NCBI RefSeq assembly: GCF_030269925.1
Contig: NC_085107.1
Span: 7,936,001-8,000,000 of the forward strand
DNA from: Bombyx mori
Lineage: Eukaryota > Arthropoda > Insecta > Lepidoptera > Bombycidae
Direction: 5' to 3'
DNA length: 64,000 nt
This document shows positions 38,001-40,615 of the stretch, in pieces. Within the stretch, counting starts at the first letter, position 1. Each line of letters starts with the position of its first letter. Position numbers and translations under genes: made by a program. The notes beneath the pieces were generated by a model, which worked only from the letters and a program-made list of their open reading frames with translations, did not search any database and was not told the origin of the DNA.

Positions 38001-40186
38001 GTTTCCAGAGATCTTTTTGCCACGTACCATCTGGCTTTTGGAATGAGCTTCCCTCCACGGAGTTTCCCGAGCCCTATGACTTGTCCTTTTTTAAACGAGG
38101 CTTGTGGAGAGAGTACTCAACGGTAGGCAGCGGCTTGGCTCTGCCCCTGGCATTGCTGAAGTCCATGGGCGACGGTAACCACTCACCATCAGGTGGGCCG
38201 TATGCTCGTCTGCCTAGAAGGGCAATAAAAAAAAAATATATAATTTTTTTTTATTCATTAGTGCGTTTTCACGAGAGAAACATACATAAATTTAATTTCC
38301 TCAGATCGATTTCCGGAAGAATTGTAGGATCGGTTTGGTGGTTTTTCGCATTGATCGTTATCTCGTCGTACACTGCCAATTTGGCGTCTTACCTCACCCT
38401 GACACGTATATCGGAACCGAGTCAATCATACAACAAATTAGCGACATGCCCTGAGGTGGGTAATACAAATAATTTATTTATTATGTTACACTTTCTAGAT
38501 ACATGTACATTACTATCGTTAATTTGACAGGATACGGCTGGCAATCTAGGAAATTCAATGTTCCAAGAAGGAGGTGAAGGGAATGGCTGGCTTAATTTTA
38601 TCTTCGATCCTGCTGGTTCTAATAGCGAAAATGATAAAAAGCCCTGTGAAATGTTAGTCACCGTTGCCAGCACTGGGGTGCAGGATTTTGCAGTCGCAAT
38701 GCCGAAGGGATCCAAATTGCGGTGGGCATCCTTTTTATACTCTTAACTATTTAAGCTTTAGCGAAATAGCTTAGCTACTTACCAAAACAGAATTGCAATG
38801 CGAAAGCTTGCGAAAATAACGTTAGGTTTTAACGTAGTGCGTAGATTTTACAACGAGAAGTGTTTTTAGGGACGGAATCAACCTTGCCCTCCAATCACTT
38901 AAAAATGACGGCGAGTTGCAAAAACTCATCCGCAAATGGTTTACTAAAGCAGAGTGTGAAGCTAACCAGGTAAGCTTGCCCCCCTAAATTCAGTATTATT
39001 TTGATAGCTGTCGAGACAAACAAAACTAACATGAAAATTATTTTTCAGGACGTTCAAGGCTCGGAACTGACTTTAGGTCAAGTGGCGGGACTGTTCTACG
39101 TCTTGCTGGGTGGACTGGGTCTTGCTTTAGGCGTGGCATTATTGGAATTTTGTCAGCATGGTCGTGCTGAAGCAGCTCGCGCCAATGTCCCACTAGGGGC
39201 AGCGTTACGCGCCCGCGCTCAACTTGCTTCGTCTGGAACCAACCGTGACAGGAAGAACAATTCTCAGCGAACCCCACAACGTGATAGCGACCGACTCGGA
39301 TGGAATGGCGGAGCCTTCACTGGAGTGAGCGTAAGTAGAAATGAACAAATCCCGTTACAGCATTCCATTGAAAATAATCGTGAAGGAACATGAGGAATTG
39401 AGTTTTATATTCACAATTATTTACACACGATAGAAAGTTAACATTTCCATTTCTTTATGTCATAACTCAATTCTGCGTATGTTTTCTAACATCGGGCACA
39501 GCATGAGTTTTATGATAGTTTCATGATTCCTAAGTTACGGCCTTTTTATAACATTTAGATGCGCGCTTTTACATATTTCAACGCTACCTCATTTCCTTAC
39601 ACGGTGTTATGAAAGAATAAATATGTAAGAAATTTTTCCTTTCAACAAAAAAAAACATTCAATTTCGTGGGTTCTCTTTTGAGAATTGCTATAAAATCAT
39701 CATGAAATCCGTGTACATTAAATCTTATTTATTTTACGACGTTATATTAAAGTATCAATGGCATTGATAAAACAGACAATTTTTTTTATTGCTTAAATGG
39801 GTGGACGAGCTCACAGCCCACCTGGTGTTAAATGGTTACTGGAGCCCATAGATATCTACAACCTAAATGCGCCACCCACCTTGAGATATAAGTTCTAAGG
39901 TCTCAGTATAGTTACAACGGCTGCCCCACCATTCAAACCGAAACGCATTACTGCTTCACGGCGGAAATAGGCAGGGCGTTTAATTATTATGTTCGAGGCA
40001 TTGGTAGTTCAAGGATGCTGGTGAAACACAGCTATGTTCTGGTTACCTAATGACCTTCTCTCATCAAAAATCATTTGAAAATGTATAAATTTGAATATAA
40101 AAAAATTATTCGCCCAGTACTACAGCCCGGCCACCCAGATCGGTCAGGAGGAGACTTCCCTGCACGCTAGCTTCACGCAAGTCTGA
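4874..40186 (+). CDS. AMPA-type ionotropic glutamate receptor subunit, 5' partial (16 exons)
   Basis: This is a ligand-gated cation channel subunit of the plasma membrane, presumably neuronal or muscular, related to insect GluRIA/GluRIB. Exons: 4874-5001, 9878-10007, 29150-29403, 29884-30015, 30559-30759, 31976-32083, 32174-32405, 32702-32796, 36358-36522, 36988-37122, 37492-37580, 38305-38455, 38531-38721, 38870-38969, 39049-39330, 40118-40186. All phases match, every intron is GT-AG, and the join is 820 residues without a stop. Order: amino-terminal domain (about 1-318), S1 (about 319-480), M1 (483-502), pore loop with [13 protein letters not shown]3 with [13 protein letters not shown], short S2 (about 590-704), M4 (about 709-735), tail. 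SGRIVG, GGLGLA and RAEA near M4 favour the AMPA class over kainate or NMDA. S1 keeps EEPPY, PLTIT and the Arg of LERET, which bind glutamate in AMPA receptors. S2 lacks about 35 residues, including the usual SGST contact. The first exon or exons, with the signal peptide, lie upstream. Confidence 0.95.
5041..5178 (+). repeat. Bm1 SINE, 5'-truncated
   Basis: The 3' half of Bm1, from ttgtaactatactgagac to the terminal ctaagcaataaaaaaaa. It lies 40 bp inside the intron after the first visible receptor exon. Confidence 0.9.
5179..5929. other. Intronic sequence, nothing recognised
   Basis: AT-rich with no open exon candidate and no repeat that I could match elsewhere in the window. Confidence 0.4.
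5937..6178 (-). repeat. Bm1 SINE with target-site duplication
   Basis: An antisense Bm1: poly-T, ttgcttagatgggtggacga, ending ggtcctaccaccagt. The motif atttgtatt occurs at 5930-5938 and 6179-6187, a plausible 9-bp target-site duplication. Confidence 0.92.
6228..6486 (+). repeat. Unclassified retroposon tail ending in (ATTTG)n
   Basis: Shares a block with 53268-53458: gagttgctcactccgagcat, then atttcaatattg, and an end of tttatgttgaataaaa plus repeated gattt. The oligo tail suggests a LINE or SINE 3' end. No coding sequence is seen. Confidence 0.6.
6736..7275. repeat. Candidate repeat bounded by inverted GGAACGAAGTTCC motifs
   Basis: ggaacgaagttcctt at 6736-6750 and its exact reverse complement at 7261-7275 bound 540 bp. 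Inside is a direct repeat of ccgtggaaaaaagtgcgtgg (about 6831-6880) and a pyrimidine-rich run. The outer flank after 7275 (ggtgtcccacgacacc) recurs, inverted, at 28669-28685. The class is unknown. Confidence 0.4.
7773..7862 (+). repeat. Family A LINE 3' tail, old relic
   Basis: A diverged match to the LINE tail that ends at 38238: cctctgtccctgggattgg, then actatcaagtgggccgtata and tcacctaagg. Confidence 0.55.
8493..8742 (+). mobile_element. Non-autonomous Helitron, 250 bp
   Basis: Starts TCTATAATAATATATAAATC and ends CGGGTACAGCTAG. It is flanked by A on the left and T on the right, the Helitron A|T target. A second copy lies at 15887-16137. No target duplication, as expected for rolling-circle transposition. 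Confidence 0.85.
8744..9640. other. Intronic sequence, nothing recognised
   Basis: Strongly AT-rich, with many short poly-A and poly-T runs; no exon candidate. Confidence 0.4.
9640..9836. repeat. Fragments of family A LINE tail in both orientations
   Basis: Sense fragment at about 9646-9700 (ttggctgtgcccctggcgtt). Antisense fragment at 9789-9836 (gagctcattccaaagccgaa, then tggcacgtggcaaacaagat). The antisense piece ends about 40 bp before the acceptor of the exon at 9878. Confidence 0.55.
9878..10007 (+). CDS. iGluR exon: amino-terminal domain
   Basis: The exon encodes [20 protein letters not shown] to [10 protein letters not shown] and leaves one base in phase. The acceptor is catacag and the donor gtgagc. 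SMRPD and YVYDS match the AMPA amino-terminal-domain motifs QMRPD and YLYDS. Antisense LINE tail pieces lie about 40 bp upstream (9789-9836) and 70 bp downstream (10077-10202). Confidence 0.92.
10077..10202 (-). repeat. Family A LINE 3' tail, antisense
   Basis: Begins with poly-T and attgccctttaggcagacgt, then tacggcccacctgatggcga, and ends gccgctgcctaccgc. It starts about 70 bp after the donor of the exon ending at 10007. Confidence 0.82.
10203..10889. other. Intronic sequence, nothing recognised
   Basis: AT-rich, with short tandem aaatataa-type runs at 10200-10260. No exon candidate. Confidence 0.4.
10890..11175 (+). mobile_element. RTE-like LINE C-terminal end (family B)
   Basis: Translates to [20 protein letters not shown] then [16 protein letters not shown] and, after a frameshift, [20 protein letters not shown]. 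This FGHIAR / GKVEGKR-RGR / RW-DQI pattern is the C-terminus of many insect LINE polyproteins. It ends after tgaccacgaccctcagtaatg with a G-run. Relatives are at 50090 and 53500. Confidence 0.75.
11176..15886. other. Large intronic stretch with few repeats
   Basis: No exon candidate fits the receptor. Notable pieces are an 18-bp inverted repeat at 12120-12159, a 9-bp hairpin at about 12438-12461 and an 11-bp inverted pair (actttgcaaac at 12492-12502, gtttgcaaagt at 12531-12541). The short open frames look like chance. Confidence 0.45.
12120..12159. repeat. Perfect 18-bp inverted repeat, 4-nt loop
   Basis: Left arm 12120-12137 (ttgactataacgggcata), loop ttag, right arm 12142-12159, the exact reverse complement. 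I found no second copy in the window. Confidence 0.9.
15887..16137 (+). mobile_element. Non-autonomous Helitron, 251 bp
   Basis: The same family as 8493-8742: starts TCTATACTAATATATAAATC, ends CGGGTACAGCTAG, flanked by A and T. The ends are close to intact and the interior very similar, so both copies are fairly young. Confidence 0.87.
16138..17095. other. Intronic sequence, nothing recognised
   Basis: A moderately GC-rich patch at 16745-16900 interrupts AT-rich DNA. No exon fits the receptor phases. Confidence 0.4.
17096..17206 (-). repeat. Family A LINE 3' tail, antisense
   Basis: Runs from ttttattgcccttgtaggca and gacgagcatacgg to agccaagccgctgcctaccg. Close to the copies at 10077 and 44366. 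Confidence 0.85.
17207..18577. other. Intronic sequence with a local duplication
   Basis: Mostly featureless AT-rich DNA. At 18490-18575 a block of about 55 bp (ttttcggac...tagtcaaaa.tagg...gtaaaaa) occurs twice in tandem with changes, directly before a Bm1 copy. Confidence 0.45.
18578..18812 (+). repeat. Bm1 SINE
   Basis: Runs from ggtggtaggacctcttgtga to tcatccacccgataaaaaaa. It lacks the tRNA-derived head. Confidence 0.93.
18813..21571. other. Intronic sequence, no gene recognised
   Basis: GC-richer patches at 19000-19450 and 19540-19660 contain small open frames on both strands (19148-19423 +, 19251-19433 -) without recognisable domains. The remainder is AT-rich. Confidence 0.4.
21585..21708 (-). 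mobile_element. Short retroposon tail with 13-bp target duplication
   Basis: An antisense insertion: T-run, then about 110 bp of GC-rich sequence. The motif tacgtttaagtac flanks it exactly at 21572-21584 and 21709-21721. Only the 3' tip of a non-LTR element was copied. The family is unknown. Confidence 0.82.
21795..22035 (+). repeat. Bm1 SINE
   Basis: Runs from ctggtggtaggacctcttgt to the A-run after tttaagc. Typical headless Bm1. Confidence 0.93.
22532..22757 (-). mobile_element. Non-autonomous Helitron, 226 bp
   Basis: Read on the - strand it starts TCACTACACAGTATAAAAC and ends AGCGAGGGCGGGTCGCTAG. The flanks are A (5') and T (3') on that strand. Interior text such as catcaaaatccgttgcgtag is common in lepidopteran Helitrons. 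Confidence 0.8.
22853..22940 (-). repeat. Relic of a SINE/LINE tail
   Basis: tttttattaccatagatgga, then caagcccgtttgatgtcaag and gattaccggagcttata, is a diverged match to the Bm1 / LINE tail pattern. Confidence 0.4.
23149..23416 (+). repeat. Bm1 SINE, slightly longer than usual
   Basis: Starts aaaattataatttgcgtaat, so it keeps about 25 bp more of the 5' part than the headless copies. Ends in an A16-17 run. Confidence 0.93.
23521..23829 (+). mobile_element. Non-autonomous Helitron, 309 bp (family C)
   Basis: Starts TCTTATACCTTTAAACGAGC and ends cgagcaaagcttgg plus TCATTGTCTAG, flanked by A and T. The stem-loop about 11 nt before CTAG is diagnostic. An inverted relative is at 48048-48354. The 77-codon open frame inside (23561-23794, -) is antisense to the element and probably incidental. 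Confidence 0.85.
24110..24720. repeat. Unclassified GC-richer block with long hairpin
   Basis: About 600 bp of clearly higher GC, without a long reading frame. It contains the 22-bp inverted repeat at 24531-24581. It may be a decayed retroelement; no family was recognised. Confidence 0.35.
24531..24581. repeat. 22-bp inverted repeat, 7-nt loop
   Basis: Left arm 24531-24552 starts aaatggctttgtc; right arm 24560-24581 ends gacaaagccattt. There is one mismatch in 22 and the loop is cggtgct. The next bases repeat gccggtgcagcc. Confidence 0.88.
24721..28427. other. Intronic sequence, no gene recognised
   Basis: The longest open frame (24875-25276 +, 133 codons) has no recognisable domain and an overlapping - strand frame of similar length, so it is probably chance. 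The rest is AT-rich. Confidence 0.4.
28428..28613 (-). repeat. Bm1 SINE, old degenerate copy
   Basis: Diverged but collinear with antisense Bm1: acgactgtcgcatccctcaa, then ggaacgcacgactgcttcgc, cagaaatagataggatgatg and acccatccgtgcgggtt. Confidence 0.65.
28658..29033. repeat. Second locus bounded by inverted GGAACGAAGTTCC motifs
   Basis: ggtgtcgtgggacacc (28669-28684) then ggaacgaagttcctt (28688-28702), and aaggaactttgttcc inverted at 29019-29033 with one change. This arrangement parallels 6736-7275. It sits about 115 bp before a receptor exon. Confidence 0.4.
29150..29403 (+). CDS. iGluR exon: amino-terminal domain, middle
   Basis: The exon completes the split Gly codon and reads [20 protein letters not shown] to NYHYFLSGL. 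The acceptor is cttatag and the donor gtaagt. It carries two N-glycosylation sequons (GNATF and SNATD). It follows a 19.1-kb intron, the largest of the gene in this window. Confidence 0.93.
29884..30015 (+). CDS. iGluR exon: amino-terminal domain, second lobe
   Basis: A phase-0 exon of 44 codons, from [20 protein letters not shown] to VWKKNSIS. The acceptor is tatccag and the donor gtgagt. [13 protein letters not shown] corresponds to the FGGANVSGFQIVD stretch of vertebrate AMPA subunits. INIT is a glycosylation sequon. Confidence 0.93.
30559..30759 (+). CDS. iGluR exon: amino-terminal domain, disulfide Cys
   Basis: A phase-0 exon of 67 codons beginning [17 protein letters not shown], a family signature, and ending DKISRMIKK. 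The acceptor is tgtttag and the donor gtactt. The Cys in IDCNPKG is the likely partner of the Cys in the first visible exon. Confidence 0.93.
30760..31975. other. Receptor intron, nothing recognised
   Basis: A 1.2-kb intron with GT-AG ends. No repeat matched within the window. Confidence 0.5.
31976..32083 (+). CDS. iGluR exon: end of amino-terminal domain
   Basis: A phase-0 exon of 36 codons: [20 protein letters not shown], then an FTLQIMEL stretch ending GEMVK. The pattern LTGSLRF-(N/D)-x-x-G-R-R is typical of the amino-terminal-domain end of AMPA and kainate receptors. The acceptor is gcttcag and the donor gtaagt. RNFT is a sequon. Confidence 0.93.
32174..32405 (+). CDS. iGluR exon: start of ligand-binding S1
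   Basis: The exon encodes [16 protein letters not shown], the linker [18 protein letters not shown] and [19 protein letters not shown]. The Tyr in EEPPYVM aligns with the Tyr that caps glutamate in GluA2, and GFCVDLA is the family motif. The acceptor is aacacag and the donor gtaagt; one base carries over into the next exon. Confidence 0.94.
32702..32796 (+). CDS. iGluR exon: S1 core
   Basis: The exon completes the Tyr codon and reads [20 protein letters not shown] then [16 protein letters not shown] and W-(D/N)-GMVGEL are hallmark S1 motifs. The acceptor is tttgttag and the donor gtaata. The following 3.6-kb intron holds the Jockey-type LINE insertion. Confidence 0.94.
32797..34365. other. 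Receptor intron, part before the LINE
   Basis: AT-rich with poly-T and poly-A runs. No repeat or exon recognised until the Jockey-type LINE. Confidence 0.45.
34378..35709 (+). CDS. Jockey-type reverse transcriptase, N-terminally truncated
   Basis: Open for about 443 codons from the insertion point; the first Met is at 34414. Motifs in order: [72 protein letters not shown] (catalytic Asp-Asp), [17 protein letters not shown], then a thumb and C-terminal region ending in [11 protein letters not shown]. The endonuclease and ORF1 are missing, so this copy cannot move by itself. No stop interrupts it. There is no promoter evidence; transcription would be as part of the receptor intron. Confidence 0.93.
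   Translation, partial: HDPTSYRPISLLMSLGKLYERLLYKRLRDFVSSKGILIDEQFGFRTNHSCVQQVHRLTEHILVGLNRPKPLYTGALFFDVAKAFDKVWHNGLIFKLFNMGVPDSLVLIIRDFLSNRSFRYRVEGTRSSPRPLTAGVPQGSVLSPLLFSLFVNDIPRSPPTHLTLFADDTTVYYSSRNKSLIAKKLQSAALALGQWFRKWRIDINPAKSTAVLFQRGSSTRISSRIRRRNLTPPITLFRQPIPWARKVKYLGVTLDASMTFRPHIKSVRDRAAFILGRLYPMICKRSKMSLRNKVTLYKTCIRPVMTYASVVFAHAARTHIDTLQSLQSRFCRLAVGAPWFVRNVDLHDDLGLESIRKYMKSASERYFDKAMRHDNRLIVAAADYSPNPDHAGASHRRRPRHVLTDPSDPITFALDAFSSNTRGRLRDPGNRTRRTRQRGRRAT
34378..35964 (+). mobile_element. Jockey-type non-LTR retrotransposon, 5'-truncated, with TSD
   Basis: A 1.6-kb insertion in a receptor intron. It starts inside reverse transcriptase ([20 protein letters not shown]), runs to a TAA at 35707-35709, has a 3' UTR of about 230 bp and ends in an A-run of about 26 (35938-35963). 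The target duplication acgacgtcaaaa is exact at 34366-34377 and 35964-35975. An open RT frame, a perfect TSD and a long A-tail all say the insertion is recent. Confidence 0.95.
35976..36357. other. Receptor intron, part after the LINE
   Basis: Single-copy-looking AT-rich sequence up to the acceptor tttcag at 36357. Confidence 0.5.
36358..36522 (+). CDS. iGluR exon: end of S1, glutamate-binding Arg
   Basis: The exon encodes [20 protein letters not shown], then [15 protein letters not shown] and [18 protein letters not shown] and the Arg of LERET are glutamate-contacting positions and are kept. After DFSKPF the usual hydrophobic GISI strand is replaced by [10 protein letters not shown], a departure from the family consensus. 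The acceptor is tttcag and the donor gtatga. Confidence 0.94.
36551..36938 (+). mobile_element. Non-autonomous Helitron, 388 bp, filling a receptor intron
   Basis: Starts TCTATACTAATATTATAAAG and ends CGGAGAGGGCCGCTAG, flanked by A and T. The text aaactactgaaccgatttga is typical of lepidopteran Helitrons. The host intron is 465 bp, so only 28 bp and 49 bp of it lie outside the element. Confidence 0.88.
36988..37122 (+). CDS. iGluR exon: M1 transmembrane helix
   Basis: A phase-0 exon of 45 codons. M1 reads [20 protein letters not shown], followed by [10 protein letters not shown] and an acidic loop ending [17 protein letters not shown](Y/H)-EW is nearly invariant in AMPA receptors. The upstream intron is mostly one Helitron and the downstream intron mostly one Bm1. 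Confidence 0.95.
37149..37399 (-). repeat. Bm1 SINE in the M1-M2 intron
   Basis: Antisense Bm1 from poly-T and ttacttagatgggtggacga to ggtcctaccaccagt. attctt on both sides may be a short target duplication. It makes up about two thirds of the intron at 37123-37491. Confidence 0.93.
37492..37580 (+). CDS. iGluR exon: M2 pore loop
   Basis: The exon encodes [20 protein letters not shown] then [10 protein letters not shown]. The first Gln of MQQG is the Q/R-site position; an encoded Gln predicts a Ca-permeable, polyamine-sensitive channel unless partner subunits differ. The donor gtcagt splits the Arg codon. The acceptor is gtttcag. Confidence 0.95.
37816..38238 (+). mobile_element. Family A LINE 3' end in the M2-M3 intron
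   Basis: 5'-truncated. It encodes [20 protein letters not shown], then [44 protein letters not shown] and SFFKRGLW, then the tail gatgg-caggtgggccgtat and a terminal A-run. Open for most of its length, hence young. Confidence 0.88.
38305..38455 (+). CDS. iGluR exon: M3 helix and start of S2
   Basis: The exon completes Arg and reads [20 protein letters not shown] then [15 protein letters not shown] and [15 protein letters not shown]. The gating motif is SYTANLASY where the family has SYTANLAAF. The S2 part stops soon after the M3 linker. The acceptor is cctcag and the donor gtgggt. The next intron is only 75 bp. Confidence 0.93.
38531..38721 (+). CDS. iGluR exon: remaining S2
   Basis: The exon encodes [20 protein letters not shown], then [20 protein letters not shown] and [26 protein letters not shown] and the AMPKGS motif align with RKPCDTM and ATPKGS of GluA2. 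The Asp in IFDPAG falls where AMPA receptors have the glutamate-binding Glu. The preceding Gly-Ser-Thr motif has no counterpart. The acceptor is ttgacag and the donor gtgggc. Confidence 0.92.
38870..38969 (+). CDS. iGluR exon: end of S2
   Basis: The exon completes Arg and reads [20 protein letters not shown] then [13 protein letters not shown]. The Cys in AECEAN is the usual partner of the Cys in KKPCEM, so the D2-lobe disulfide is kept. The acceptor is gtttttag and the donor gtaagc. Confidence 0.94.
39049..39330 (+). CDS. iGluR exon: M4 helix and cytoplasmic tail
   Basis: A phase-0 exon of 94 codons beginning [21 protein letters not shown]4 is [20 protein letters not shown] followed by [17 protein letters not shown]. 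The tail is basic and polar ([18 protein letters not shown]) up to GAFTGVS. The strong donor gtaagt at 39331 gives this end. If that donor is not used, the frame runs on to TGA at 39391-39393, adding about 21 residues. Confidence 0.93.
39781..39978 (-). repeat. Bm1 SINE, 5'-truncated, in the last intron
   Basis: Antisense from poly-T and attgcttaaatgggtggacg to gaaataggcaggg, where it stops short of the usual end. It lies about 140 bp before the terminal receptor exon. Confidence 0.9.
40118..40186 (+). CDS. iGluR terminal exon with PDZ-type C-terminus
   Basis: The acceptor is cgcccag. Twenty-two codons read [20 protein letters not shown] then QV and TGA (40184-40186), in phase 0 with the preceding exon. 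The last residues TQV fit a class I PDZ ligand (Ser/Thr-x-Val). The exon is GC-rich against an AT-rich intron. A Bm1 copy (39781-39978) lies in the intron just upstream. Confidence 0.82.
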   Translation, partial: YYSPATQIGQEETSLHASFTQV

Positions 40187-40615
40187 TCCTCGGCTCGGGA
40201 GGCCAGCGTCTGCCGCCGGCTATCCCAACCCAGGCGACAATCCACCTCAGTTGATCTCTATCAATTGTAAACGATCAAATAATACCACGGCATTTAACAA
40301 AATTTCCTCTAATAATTATTCGACCCATTACAAGACCCTGAATATCTTAATTAATTAACGTATACGCAATGAGCGTCTGTACCTATAGTGAATTAGAATG
40401 TACTTTTTCGAACTAATTTAGTGCACAGTTCATCGTATGTACGTTTGTGTATTATGCGAGCGAGTTACATGGTAGAGATGTGTAGATCGGTTAGATTTAT
40501 GTATTTGTTTCGCGTTTCAATTCGAAACTAGTTTGGGAATGCCCTAATATCCATTTTGGTCGACCTCTATCAAGTACAAACGACCGATGTGAATAAAGCG
40601 GCTCAGCACGTTTTT
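40187..40615 (+). other. iGluR 3' UTR with poly(A) signal
   Basis: Non-coding sequence after the receptor stop codon. AATAAA at 40592-40597 is followed by a T-rich stretch (tttttta), as expected of a cleavage site near 40615. A longer UTR cannot be excluded: the next 3 kb is nearly repeat-free and has another AATAAA near 43598. Confidence 0.55.

Noticed and set aside
39331..39393. Read-through end as the main receptor C-terminus
   Set aside because: The donor at 39331 is a full consensus and the downstream exon at 40118 is in phase with a PDZ-type end; kept only as an alternative.
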